A DNA stretch of 64,000 nucleotides from Kutzneria chonburiensis (GTDB lineage: Bacteria > Actinomycetota > Actinomycetes > Mycobacteriales > Pseudonocardiaceae), in contig NZ_CP097263.1 of the NCBI RefSeq assembly GCF_028622115.1, forward strand, positions 2,542,001 to 2,606,000. The letters run 5' to 3'. Both the position numbers and the translations under genes were made by a program. Positions 8,367 to 16,741 of the stretch are shown here, piece after piece; the stretch's first letter is position 1; each line of letters starts with the position of its first letter. Under the pieces are notes generated by a model. That model was not told the DNA's origin. It did no database searches and saw only the letters and a program-made list of their open reading frames with translations.

Positions 8367-9447
8367 TGCACGCGTTGCGCATGTCGCCGCCGCAGAGGTC
8401 GTCGGTCTTGACGACTCCCTTGGCCACCAGGCCCTGCACGTCGATCTTGCTGATGGACTGTGGTCCGAGCAGCACCGACTTGACGTCGCGGTTGCCCTTC
8501 GGGTCCTTGGTGTTGCCGGTGGCGAGATCGTCCGCGTCACCCTGCCGACCGGTGGCCAGTGCGATGGCCAGCCGCGCGGCGGCCTCCGCCTCGATGTCGA
8601 TCGGCTTGTACACGGTCATGCACTGGGTGCCGCGCAGCACCGACTTGAGGCCGTCGAGCGTGGCGTCCTGGCCGGTCACCGGCACGGAGCTCATGTTGCG
8701 CTGCTTGAGCACGGCCTCGATGCTGGCGGCCATGCCGTCATTGGCGGCGAGCACGCCGTCGACCTTGCCACCGTTGCCGTCCAGCAGGCTGGTGAAGGTG
8801 GCGGCGGCGGTGTCCGGGGACCACTTGTCGATGCCCTTGCTGGCCACCAGGCGCAGCTGGCCCGAGTCGTAGCGCTGCTTGAGCACCTGCTCGTGGCCGT
8901 CGTGGAACTGGGTGGCGTTGTTGTCGGTCGGCGCGCCCTCGATCTCGATGATCTGCGCCCCCGACTTGGCGCCGAGGCACTGCAGCAGGCCGTCGGCCTG
9001 GAGCTGGCCGACCGCGAGGTTGTTGAACGAGACGTAGTACTCGGCCGTGCCGCCGAGGCTGATCCGGTCGTAGTCGATGACCGGAATTCCGGCCGCCTTC
9101 GCCTTCTTCTCCACCACCGCGCCGCCGTCCGAGGACAGCGGGGTGATCATCAGGACGTTCACCTTCTCGGCGATCATCTTGTCGGCCAGCGACTCGAAGC
9201 GCTTCTCGTCGCCCTGCGCGTTCTGGATGTCCGGCTGGATGCCGGCGAAGCTGAGCTGGGATGTGAGCAGTGGCTTGTCCGAGTCCTCCCAACGGGCGGA
9301 GGTGGTCGTGTCCGGCAGGATCACGCCGACCTTGGGCTTGGCGGTGTTTGTCGCGGGTCCGGTGGCAGCGCTGTTGGAACCGGTGCTGCCGCAGGCGGAG
9401 GCGACAAGCACGAGTGCACAACCGGCTACGGCGACGACGGTGCGCAT
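8335..9447 (-). CDS. Sugar ABC transporter substrate-binding lipoprotein (XylF-like)
   Basis: This 370-aa periplasmic-binding-protein type 1 family lipoprotein has a signal peptide ending LVASAC, with Cys19 as the predicted lipidated residue. The body follows xylose/ribose-binding proteins: KVGVILPDTTTSARWE, an NVLMITPLSSDGG segment and VDGVLAANDGMAASIEAVL near residue 240. In the family it captures a pentose or related sugar for an ABC importer. No ATPase or permease gene lies beside it; the neighbours are a convergent XdhC gene and an MFS gene. It therefore appears orphaned and may work with a distant importer or as a sensor. Confidence 0.88.
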   Translation of the reverse strand: MRTVVAVAGCALVLVASACGSTGSNSAATGPATNTAKPKVGVILPDTTTSARWEDSDKPLLTSQLSFAGIQPDIQNAQGDEKRFESLADKMIAEKVNVLMITPLSSDGGAVVEKKAKAAGIPVIDYDRISLGGTAEYYVSFNNLAVGQLQADGLLQCLGAKSGAQIIEIEGAPTDNNATQFHDGHEQVLKQRYDSGQLRLVASKGIDKWSPDTAAATFTSLLDGNGGKVDGVLAANDGMAASIEAVLKQRNMSSVPVTGQDATLDGLKSVLRGTQCMTVYKPIDIEAEAAARLAIALATGRQGDADDLATGNTKDPKGNRDVKSVLLGPQSISKIDVQGLVAKGVVKTDDLCGGDMRNACINAGIPVPGQ

Positions 9448-9510
9448 CCGTTATGCCTCCACAGTGAATTGGCTTAGGTGCGGTAGTTCACTACCTCGGC
9501 CTTACGCCCG

Positions 9511-10866
9511 TCAAGCCGGCTGTCGCCGGGAAACAATCACCAGACAGAGTGCGGCGACAACTAACACGATCATGGCCGCGCGCGGGCCTGCCCCGTGCAT
9601 TGCCAGCGTCACGGAAGCGACACCGAGAGTGGTGCCCAGGCCACGAGCCATGTTCACCAAACCGCCGCCGACACCGGAGCAGGCGGCCGGAATCGCCGCC
9701 ATCACGGTGGCGTTGTTGGCCGGCGTGAAAAGCCCGAGTCCGATACCGAGCACGGCCAACGAGGTGGACAGCACCGGATCGGTCAATGGCAGTAGACACA
9801 ACGGAATCAGCGCGGCGGCGGCGAGCATACCGCCCACCGTCGCTCGGCGCCGATCCGGCCACCGGTTGCCGCCGAACGTCGCAGCGAGGGCGAAGCCGAC
9901 CGGAAGGCTGGTCAGCACCAGGCCGGCTCGAACAACGGAACCGCCGAGTATCGGTATTACGACCAGCGGCCCGAACAGGACGAGATATCCGAGCAGCGCG
10001 GCGAGTAGACCACTCGCGATCATGGGATTCCGCAACAAATTGAGGTCGACCATCGGGGCGGCCGCCCGACGCTCCCTCAGGACAAAACCGACAGCCGCTC
10101 CGACGCCGGTCGAGAAAAGGATTACTACCAGCCAGAGCGGCGCGTCCAATCCGGACAGCGCCGAAAGGCCGAGCAGCAGCGCGGTCGAAGAAGTGCCCAA
10201 AAGTGCGACGCCCGGCCAGTCGACGGAGCGCATCTCGGTGCGCTGCCGGGTACGCGGCAACAAATACCAGCCGGCCGCGATACCGAGCAGTCCGAAGGGG
10301 ACGTTGACCCAGAACACCCACTGCCAGCCGAGCCCGGACACCAGCACGCCGCCCAGCGTCGGCCCCAGCGCCAACCCCACGGCCTGGGCCGCCGCCTGCA
10401 CGCCGAGAGCCGCCCGCAGCCTGCGCCGCGGCGAGCTGGTCGTCACGAGGGCGACGCTGTTGGCCTGCAACATGGCCGCGCCGACGGCCTGCACGACGCG
10501 CAGCCCGACCAGCAGCGGCAGCGAGTCGGCGAACCCACATGCCGCCGACGCGGCCGTGAAGACGACGAAGCCGTACAGGTAGAGCAGCTTGCGCCCGGCG
10601 GCGTCGGCCAGCCGGCCGACCGGCAGCAGCAGCGCGACCAAGGTGAGCAGGTAGCTGAGCGACACCCACTGCACGCCGGCCAGCGAGGCACCGAATTCCC
10701 TGCTCAGGGCCGGAAACGTGAGGGTGACGATGCTGGCGTCGAGCTGCCCCATGAAGGCGCCGAGGCAGACCGCCGCCACGGCCAGCCAGTGGGCGTGTGG
10801 CCAGCCGGCGACGGCACGGGGACGGGCCGGTTCGGCGCCGAGGCGGCGGAGCAGCGCGGTGTCCAC
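9511..10866 (-). CDS. MFS drug exporter, DHA2 family
   Basis: This 451-aa protein has about 14 hydrophobic segments. The DHA2 opening FMGQLDASIVTLTFPALSREF is near residues 38-58, with LADAAGRK in the first cytoplasmic loop. Family members export drugs or metabolites by proton antiport. The GTG start at 10866 is preceded on the minus strand by TAAAAT at 10878-10873 with six bases between, so the mRNA is probably leaderless. The divergent MarR gene and matching GGTCACC sites upstream of both -10 elements suggest MarR control. The substrate is unknown. Confidence 0.88.
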   Translation of the reverse strand: MDTALLRRLGAEPARPRAVAGWPHAHWLAVAAVCLGAFMGQLDASIVTLTFPALSREFGASLAGVQWVSLSYLLTLVALLLPVGRLADAAGRKLLYLYGFVVFTAASAACGFADSLPLLVGLRVVQAVGAAMLQANSVALVTTSSPRRRLRAALGVQAAAQAVGLALGPTLGGVLVSGLGWQWVFWVNVPFGLLGIAAGWYLLPRTRQRTEMRSVDWPGVALLGTSSTALLLGLSALSGLDAPLWLVVILFSTGVGAAVGFVLRERRAAAPMVDLNLLRNPMIASGLLAALLGYLVLFGPLVVIPILGGSVVRAGLVLTSLPVGFALAATFGGNRWPDRRRATVGGMLAAAALIPLCLLPLTDPVLSTSLAVLGIGLGLFTPANNATVMAAIPAACSGVGGGLVNMARGLGTTLGVASVTLAMHGAGPRAAMIVLVVAALCLVIVSRRQPA

Positions 10867-10872
10867 GCGCCG

Positions 10873-10940
10873 ATTTTATCTCGGTGACCGACATATTTTT
10901 GGGACGGAGACCTATGGTCCGGGTCACCACTCGATACGCT
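10873..10940. promoter_or_regulatory. Divergent leaderless promoters with paired GGTCACC sites
   Basis: For the MFS gene, GGTCACC (minus strand, 10889-10883) is followed by -10 TAAAAT and six bases later by GTG. For the marR gene, GGTCACC (10922-10928) is followed by -10 TACGCT (10935-10940) and six bases later by ATG. Both sites face their own -10 in the same orientation. A further small repeat, GACC-TAT-GGTC (10909-10919), lies between. Together they look like a MarR-controlled divergent promoter. Confidence 0.5.
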
Positions 10941-10946
10941 TGACCG

Positions 10947-11420
10947 ATGTCGCAGGTCACGCCCGAGCACGAGGCCCCGTCGAGCGCGAACGACGCGCGC
11001 ACCCTGACCGAGGTGGTCACCAGACTGCGTCGCGCCCTGCGCACCAGCATCCGCACCGACTACCCGTGGGAAGCGCTGCCGATGGCCCAGGTCGAGCTGC
11101 TGATGGCGCTGGCCGACCACGCCCCGGCCAAGATCGGCCAGCTGGCCTCGTTGCAGCGGCTGGCCCCCAACACGGTCAGCGGCCTGGTCCAGCAGCTGGT
11201 CGAGGGCGGCCTGGCCGTCCGGGACAGCGACCCGACCGACCGGCGGGTGGCCCGGGTGTCGCTCACCGAGGCCGGCCGCACCCAGCTGGCCGAGTGGCAG
11301 CAGGCCCACGAGCGGCGCATCTCCGCCGCCCTCGACCAGCTCCCGCCGCAGGCCAGGGCGGCCGTCGCCGACGCACTGCCGGCGTTGAACCTGCTGGTGG
11401 ACCATCTCGTCACGCCCTGA
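10947..11420 (+). CDS. MarR family transcriptional regulator
   Basis: This 157-aa winged-helix regulator has a helix-turn-helix around KIGQLASLQRLAPNTVSGLVQ (residues about 62-82) and the wing DSDPTDRRVARVSLTEAG. The family usually represses a divergent transporter and is released by ligand. Here the divergent gene is the DHA2 pump. TACGCT six bases before the ATG suggests a leaderless transcript. Length and motif order are normal. Confidence 0.9.
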   Translation: MSQVTPEHEAPSSANDARTLTEVVTRLRRALRTSIRTDYPWEALPMAQVELLMALADHAPAKIGQLASLQRLAPNTVSGLVQQLVEGGLAVRDSDPTDRRVARVSLTEAGRTQLAEWQQAHERRISAALDQLPPQARAAVADALPALNLLVDHLVTP

Positions 11421-11474
11421 CCCGAACCGGTCGGCGGTCCCGCGCGAACACCACTCGTGACAGAAGGGGCCAAT

Positions 11475-12761
11475 GTGACAATCGCCCAGACCCTGGCGGC
11501 GCTGGTGCGCCGGTTTCTCGGCGTCGACCTGCCGGTGCGGCTACGGGCGTGGGACGGCAGCGTGGCCGGCCCGGCCGATGCCCCGACGGTGGTGATCCGC
11601 TCGCGGCGGGCCTTGCGCCGGCTGCTGTGGGACCCGAACGAGCTGGGGCTGGCCCGCGCCTACGTTTCCGGCGAGCTGGACGTCGAAGGCGATCTTCGTG
11701 ACGGGCTGTCCCGGTTCTGGGGACTGGCCCGGCGCGAGGGGCTCGGAAAGGTGAAACTTTCGTCGGCCGACCGCCTGCATGCCGTGCGGCAGGCGCTGAA
11801 GCTGGGCGTGATCGGCACGCGGCCGGCGCCGCCGCCCGAGGAGGCGCGGCTGTCCGGGGCCGAGCACACCAAGTCCCGCGACCGGGACGCCATCGCCCAC
11901 CACTACGACCTGTCCAACGAGTTCTACCGGACGCTGCTCGACCCGAACATGGCCTACTCCTGCGGCTACTGGACGTCCGACGCTCCGGACTACACGGTCG
12001 AGGACGCGCAGCGGGACAAGCTGGATCTGGTCTGCCGCAAACTCGACCTCAAGCCGGGCATGCGGCTGCTGGACGTCGGCTGCGGGTGGGGCTCGCTGAT
12101 CCTGCACGCCGCCACGTACTACGGCGTGCACGCGACCGGGGTGACGCTGGCGGCCCAGCAGCGCGACTTCATCCGGGCCCGTATCGCCGAGCGCGGGCTG
12201 GAGGACCAGGTCGACGTGCGGCTCCAGGACTACCGGGACATCCCCGACACCGGCTTCGACGCCATCGGGACCATCGAGATGGGTGAGCACGTCGGCCTCG
12301 GCAACTACCCGACGTACGCGGCGCAGCTGTGCCGGCTGCTCAAGCCCGAAGGGCGGCTGCTGCTCCAGCAGATGTCACGGGTGGCGAGCGCGCCGAAGGC
12401 CCCCGGCGGCGGCTCGTTCATCGAACGCTACGTGGCCCCCGACATGCACATGCGGCCGGTCGGCGAGACCATCGCCATGCTGGAGCAGGCCGGCCTCGAG
12501 GTGCGGGACGTCGAGGCGATGCGCGAGCACTACGTATGGACGGTCGACGCCTGGGCGGACACCCTGGAGAAGCGGGCGGCCGAGCTGACCGCGCTGGTCG
12601 GTGAAGGGCAGCTGCGGGTGTGGCGGCTGTACTTCGCCGGCGGGGCGCTGGCGTTCCAGGAGAACCGGATGGGCGTGGACCAGATCCTGGCCGTCCGGCC
12701 CACCGCGACCGGCGGCAGCGGCATGCCGCGGACCCGCCGCAACTGGGAGGTGGTCTCGTGA
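11475..12761 (+). CDS. Cyclopropane-fatty-acyl-phospholipid synthase-like methyltransferase
   Basis: This 428-aa protein transfers a methyl or methylene group from SAM to unsaturated acyl chains of phospholipids. The N-terminal CFA domain is followed by HHYDLSNEFYRTLLDPNMAYSC, the SAM motif LLDVGCGWGSL near residue 197, and EMGEHVG, which carries the catalytic-site Glu region. An in-frame GTG at 11457 also exists, but AGAAGGGG at 11462-11469 fits the GTG at 11475. Its stop overlaps the next GTG. Company with a DUF1295 protein and a peroxiredoxin suggests further processing of the methylated lipid. The product (cyclopropane, methyl-branched or other) cannot be told from sequence. Confidence 0.88.
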   Translation: MTIAQTLAALVRRFLGVDLPVRLRAWDGSVAGPADAPTVVIRSRRALRRLLWDPNELGLARAYVSGELDVEGDLRDGLSRFWGLARREGLGKVKLSSADRLHAVRQALKLGVIGTRPAPPPEEARLSGAEHTKSRDRDAIAHHYDLSNEFYRTLLDPNMAYSCGYWTSDAPDYTVEDAQRDKLDLVCRKLDLKPGMRLLDVGCGWGSLILHAATYYGVHATGVTLAAQQRDFIRARIAERGLEDQVDVRLQDYRDIPDTGFDAIGTIEMGEHVGLGNYPTYAAQLCRLLKPEGRLLLQQMSRVASAPKAPGGGSFIERYVAPDMHMRPVGETIAMLEQAGLEVRDVEAMREHYVWTVDAWADTLEKRAAELTALVGEGQLRVWRLYFAGGALAFQENRMGVDQILAVRPTATGGSGMPRTRRNWEVVS

Positions 12762-13537
12762 ACGTGGCCGGGCTGCTGGTCAATCTGGGCATCACCGCCG
12801 GCGCTGTGCTGGTGGTGATGCTGGTGGCGCTGGGCGTCGCGGTCGCCCGCGGCCGTCACGACGGCGTGGACACGGTGTGGGGCCTGGGCTTCGCGGTGAT
12901 CGCCGTGGTCGGGCTGATCGTCTCCGGGTCGGGCTGGCTGGTGACGGCGCTGACCGTGATCTGGGGACTGCGACTAGCCGTCCACATCCAGCTGCGCAAC
13001 GGCCGCCGTCCCGAGGATCCCCGCTACGTGGCGCTGATGAAGCGGGCCACCGGCAACCCGCACTGGTACGCCTTCCGCAAGATCTACCTGGTCCAGGGCG
13101 TGATCATGTGGTTCGTGTCCTGGCCGGTGCAGGCCGCCCAGTACGAGGGCGCCACCGGCGTGCTGACCTGGATCGGCGCGGCGGTGTGGCTGGTGGGCAT
13201 CGTCTTCGAGGCGGTCGGCGACTGGCAGCTGGCCCGGTTCAAGGCCGACCCGGCCGGCAAAGGTCGGATCATGGACCGGGGCCTGTGGCGCTACACCCGG
13301 CACCCCAACTACTTCGGTGACGCGACCGTGTGGTGGGGGCTGTACCTGATGGCCGCTCAGCACTGGGTCGGCGCGCTGACCGTGTTGTCGCCGCTGGTGA
13401 TGACGTTCTTCCTGACCAGGGGCACCGGCAAGGCGCTGACCGAGCGGGCCATGGGATCGCGGCCCGGCTATGCCGAGTACGTTCGGCGCACCAGCGGTTT
13501 CTTCCCGCTGCCGCCGAAACCGGAGGGATCCCGATGA
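12758..13537 (+). CDS. DUF1295 membrane protein, steroid 5-alpha-reductase-like fold
   Basis: This 259-aa protein has about six hydrophobic helices. The C-terminal signature GLWRYTRHPNYFGDATVWWG with a later RPGYAEYVRRTSGFFP is diagnostic of DUF1295 and related isoprenylcysteine methyltransferase / steroid 5-alpha-reductase folds. These enzymes reduce or methylate lipids using NADPH or SAM. The GTG start overlaps the upstream stop (GTGA), and its own stop overlaps the next ATG, so it is translated with the CFA-type enzyme. Inference: it acts on the acyl product of that enzyme. The exact reaction is unknown. Confidence 0.85.
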   Translation: MNVAGLLVNLGITAGAVLVVMLVALGVAVARGRHDGVDTVWGLGFAVIAVVGLIVSGSGWLVTALTVIWGLRLAVHIQLRNGRRPEDPRYVALMKRATGNPHWYAFRKIYLVQGVIMWFVSWPVQAAQYEGATGVLTWIGAAVWLVGIVFEAVGDWQLARFKADPAGKGRIMDRGLWRYTRHPNYFGDATVWWGLYLMAAQHWVGALTVLSPLVMTFFLTRGTGKALTERAMGSRPGYAEYVRRTSGFFPLPPKPEGSR

Positions 13538-13983
13538 ACAACGGCGACGTGGTCGCGGACTTCGAGCTGCTCGACGACCACGGCGAGCCCCGCAGGCTGT
13601 CGGAGTACCTGGCCAAGGGGCCGGTCGTGCTGTTCTTCTACCCGGCCGCGATGACCGGCGGCTGCACGGCCGAGAGCTGCCATTTCCGGGACCTGGCCGC
13701 GGAGTTCGAGGCGGTCGGCGCGCAGCGGATCGGCATCTCCCCCGACGCCGTCGGCAAGCAGCGCGAGTTCTCGGCGATCAACTCGTTCGACTATCCGCTG
13801 CTGTCCGACCCGGACGGCGTGGTCGCCACCCAGTTCGGCGTGCGGCGGCGGTTCGGGCCGGTACTGACCCGCCGTCAGACCTTCGTCATCGGCACCGACA
13901 GCCGGGTGATCCTGTCGATCAAGAGCGAGCTGCGGATGGCCGTGCACGCCGACAAGGCACTTGAGGCGCTGCGGGCCCACTGA
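13534..13983 (+). CDS. Bcp-type thioredoxin-dependent peroxiredoxin
   Basis: This 149-aa peroxiredoxin of the Bcp/PrxQ subfamily reduces hydrogen peroxide or lipid hydroperoxides. The active-site segment after FFYPAAMTGG carries Cys44 (peroxidatic) and Cys49 (resolving), the C-x4-C spacing typical of Bcp. It starts by ATGA overlap with the DUF1295 gene, making a three-gene operon. A natural role would be to protect or process the oxidisable lipids handled by the upstream enzymes. A strong terminator follows 28 bp after the stop. Confidence 0.88.
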   Translation: MNNGDVVADFELLDDHGEPRRLSEYLAKGPVVLFFYPAAMTGGCTAESCHFRDLAAEFEAVGAQRIGISPDAVGKQREFSAINSFDYPLLSDPDGVVATQFGVRRRFGPVLTRRQTFVIGTDSRVILSIKSELRMAVHADKALEALRAH

Positions 13984-14011
13984 GCAGCGGTTTTACTTCC
14001 TTCGACGTAAC

Positions 14012-14035
14012 CGGGGCGGCCGAACGGCCGCCCCG
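14012..14035 (+). terminator. Intrinsic-type terminator after lipid operon
   Basis: CGGGGCGGCCG (14012-14022) and CGGCCGCCCCG (14025-14035) form an 11-bp perfect stem separated by AA. It lies 28 bp past the peroxiredoxin stop and has no long T-tract, as is common in actinobacteria. Confidence 0.75.
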
Positions 14036-14099
14036 TTCGCGTTCATTCCCCTACGGATGGGAGTAGCGCGTATCACAACTCACCAGTAACATCCGGCCT

Positions 14100-14525
14100 G
14101 TGGCCTTGATCACAACGGCGTCCTCGGCTCGGCGGGGCTTTCGGCACCCGTGCGTCTACTGTGGACTTCCCGTGCTCGTCGACGACGTCGGCGAGTTCCA
14201 TCCGGGCCACGTCGTCGTCGACTACCCCGACAGTTCCCCGTCGGGGCGAGGTCTGCCCGATCTGGTCCTGTTGCACCGGTTCTGCAACGAGCACCTGCTG
14301 CCCGACTGCGGCGTCGCGTTGCGGCGCGCGCATCTGGGCTGGGCCACCGAGCAGTTCGACGGCGACACGAGCTCGTCGTTGCGGCACTACGACCAGCTCG
14401 GCCTGCACAGCGCACCCTGGCGTGGCTTCGAGCTGTACCAGCGGCACTGGCGGGTGCGGAAGATGCGCTACGCGTGCAAGGCATGCCGGTACTACGCCGG
14501 CTGGTTCCGACCGGAGTGGAGCTGA
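14100..14525 (+). CDS. Small Cys-rich protein of unknown function
   Basis: I do not recognise this 141-aa protein. Cys residues sit in pairs: CVYC near residues 18-21, FCNEH...DC in the middle, and CKACRYY near the C terminus. This suggests a zinc-binding fold. TAACAT at 14087-14092 lies seven bases before the GTG, the spacing of a leaderless promoter, which supports the start. The stop is six bases before the EtfD-like gene, so the two may be co-transcribed. High G/C at third codon positions supports that it is a real gene. Confidence 0.6.
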   Translation: MALITTASSARRGFRHPCVYCGLPVLVDDVGEFHPGHVVVDYPDSSPSGRGLPDLVLLHRFCNEHLLPDCGVALRRAHLGWATEQFDGDTSSSLRHYDQLGLHSAPWRGFELYQRHWRVRKMRYACKACRYYAGWFRPEWS

Positions 14526-14531
14526 GCCCCG

Positions 14532-16622
14532 TTGATCGTTCGTCTCGTCCTCGGTCTGCTGATCACCGTCGTCGGCCTGGCGCTCGCCGGCCGACGGGTG
14601 CTCTGGCTGGCCAACCTCATCCGTTCCGGCCAGCCCGCCTCCGGGCGGACCGACCGGCTCGGCGCGCGGGCCGCCGCCCAGCTGCGTGAGGTGTTCGGCC
14701 AGCGCAAGCTGCTCAAGTGGTCGGTGCCCGGCCTGGCCCACTTCTTCACCTTCTGGGGCTTCGTCATCCTGATCTTCACCATCGTGGAGGCGTGGGGGGC
14801 GCTGTTCGACGAGAACTTCGCGTTCTGGTGGATCGGCCGGCAACCGTGGCTGGGCTTCCTCGAGGACTTCTTCACCGTCGCCGTGCTGGTGGCGCTGGCG
14901 ACCTTCGCGGTGATCCGGGTGCGCAACGCTCCCGAGCGCAAGGAGCGCGCCTCCCGGTTCTACGGCTCGCACACCGGGCCGGCCTGGCTGGTGCTGGGCA
15001 TGATCGCCGCCGTGATGGTGACGCTGCTGCTGTACCGGGCCGGCCAGTTCAACACCGGCCACTTCCCGTTCGGCGACAGCGGCTGGCCGTTCGCCACCTG
15101 GTTGCTCGCGCATGCCCTCGCGCCGCTTGGCGCGGGCGTGAACGCGGCCATCGAGACGGTGTTCCTGCTCGGCAACATCGCCGTGATCATGGGCTTCCTG
15201 GTGCTGGTCGTGCATTCCAAGCACCTGCACATCTTCGTGGCCCCGCTGAACGTGTCGACCAAGCGGCTGCCCAACGCGCTCGGCCCGCTGCTGCCGGTGG
15301 AGTCGGGCGGCAAGCCCGTCGACTTCACCGATCCCGGTGACGACGACATCTTCGGTCGCGGCAAGATCGAGGACTTCACGTGGAAGGGCATGCTCGACTT
15401 CGCCACGTGCACCGAGTGCGGCCGCTGCCAGTCCCAGTGTCCGGCCTGGAACACCGGAAAGCCGTTGTCCCCCAAGATGGTCATCATGGACCTGCGGGAC
15501 CACCTTTTCGACCGCGCGCCTTATGTGCTGGGGCAGCAGGAAGGCGAGCCGGTGCCGCTGGTCGCCGAGGGCGGCGTGATCGAGCCGGACGTGCTGTGGT
15601 CGTGCACCACCTGCGGGGCCTGTGTCGAGCAGTGCCCGGTGGACATCGAGCACGTCGACCACATCGTGGACATGCGGCGCTACCAGGTGATGATCGAGTC
15701 GGAGTTCCCGACCGAGCTCGGCGCGCTGTTCCGCGGCCTGGAGAACAAGGGCAATCCGTGGGGGCAGAACAACAACGCCCGCCTTGACTGGGCCAAGGAC
15801 CTCGGCTTCGAGGTGCCGGTGATCACCGGCGAGCTGCCCGACGAGACCGAGTGGCTGTTCTGGGTCGGCTGCGCCGGCGCGTTCGACGACAAGGCCCGTG
15901 CCACCGTGCAGGCCACCGCCGAGCTGCTGCACATCGCCGGCGTGAACTACGGCGTGCTGGGCAACCGCGAGCGCTGCACCGGCGACCCGGCTCGCCGCTC
16001 CGGCAACGAGTTCCTGTTCCAGATGCTGGCCCAGGAGACCGCCGGGCTGCTCAACGAGACGTTCGGCGAGCGTGAACCCGGGCGTCGCAAGATCGTCACC
16101 ACCTGTCCACACTGCATGAACACACTCGGCCGCGAGTACCCGCAGCTGGAGGGCAACTACGAGGTCGTGCACCACACGCAGTTGCTGAACCGGTTGGTAC
16201 GGGAGCGCAAGCTCACCCCGATCCAGCCGGCCGGCGCCGGGCAGCCGGTCACCTTCCACGACCCGTGTTATCTGGGGCGGCACAACAAGGTCTACGAGCC
16301 GCCGCGTGAGCTGGCGGCCGCCGCCGGCGCCGCGCTGACCGAGATGCCCCGGCACGGCGACCGTTCCATGTGTTGTGGCGCCGGCGGCGCTCGCATGTGG
16401 ATGGAAGAGCGGATCGGCAAGCGCATCAACCTGGAACGCGTGGACGAGGCGCTGGCCACCGGGGCCGAGACCATCGCCACGGCGTGTCCGTTCTGCCGCG
16501 TCATGGTCACCGACGGCCTGGTTCAGCGTCAGAGCGAGGAAATCGGGGCGAACGTGTCCGTTCGCGACGTGTCCCAGTTGCTGCTGGACGCGGTGCACCG
16601 GTCTCGGGACGCCATCGGGTAA
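14532..16622 (+). CDS. EtfD-like membrane Fe-S oxidoreductase (CCG domain)
   Basis: This 696-aa protein resembles the mycobacterial membrane reductase EtfD, which passes electrons from electron-transfer flavoprotein (fatty-acid beta-oxidation) to menaquinone. The N-terminal 250 residues hold about six membrane helices (NarG gamma-like). Two [4Fe-4S] motifs follow, CTECGRCQSQCP near residue 291 and CTTCGACVEQCP near 357. Two CCG domains come next, with CPHCMNTLG near residue 523 and DPCYLGRHN then CCGAGGARMW near 577-620. The start is TTG at 14532 without a clear ribosome-binding site, so it may lie elsewhere. A heterodisulfide-reductase-like enzyme is the broader alternative. Confidence 0.85.
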   Translation: MIVRLVLGLLITVVGLALAGRRVLWLANLIRSGQPASGRTDRLGARAAAQLREVFGQRKLLKWSVPGLAHFFTFWGFVILIFTIVEAWGALFDENFAFWWIGRQPWLGFLEDFFTVAVLVALATFAVIRVRNAPERKERASRFYGSHTGPAWLVLGMIAAVMVTLLLYRAGQFNTGHFPFGDSGWPFATWLLAHALAPLGAGVNAAIETVFLLGNIAVIMGFLVLVVHSKHLHIFVAPLNVSTKRLPNALGPLLPVESGGKPVDFTDPGDDDIFGRGKIEDFTWKGMLDFATCTECGRCQSQCPAWNTGKPLSPKMVIMDLRDHLFDRAPYVLGQQEGEPVPLVAEGGVIEPDVLWSCTTCGACVEQCPVDIEHVDHIVDMRRYQVMIESEFPTELGALFRGLENKGNPWGQNNNARLDWAKDLGFEVPVITGELPDETEWLFWVGCAGAFDDKARATVQATAELLHIAGVNYGVLGNRERCTGDPARRSGNEFLFQMLAQETAGLLNETFGEREPGRRKIVTTCPHCMNTLGREYPQLEGNYEVVHHTQLLNRLVRERKLTPIQPAGAGQPVTFHDPCYLGRHNKVYEPPRELAAAAGAALTEMPRHGDRSMCCGAGGARMWMEERIGKRINLERVDEALATGAETIATACPFCRVMVTDGLVQRQSEEIGANVSVRDVSQLLLDAVHRSRDAIG

Positions 16623-16639
16623 GGGTGTCGGCGGCGTGA

Positions 16640-16662
16640 ACTCCCTTGGAACACAAGGGAGT
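16640..16662 (+). terminator. Hairpin after EtfD-like gene
   Basis: ACTCCCTTG (16640-16648) pairs perfectly with CAAGGGAGT (16654-16662) around a five-base loop, 17 bp after the stop. It is probably a terminator. It also lies in the 5' region of the next gene. Confidence 0.6.
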
Positions 16663-16741
16663 CACCGAATCGTGCCTTGATCGTCGGGGCCGATCAGCGC
16701 ATAGTTTCTTCACGCCGCCAAGAAACACCCTAGGAGTGGAT

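Noticed and set aside
14073-16598. Minus-strand frame of 841 codons opposite the EtfD-like gene
   Set aside because: Antisense of a gene with clear Fe-S motifs; no family features of its own.
16646-16741. Extended start of the NLP gene at an upstream codon
   Set aside because: The extension runs through a terminator-like hairpin and places 32 residues before the signal peptide; TAGGAG fits the GTG at 16742.
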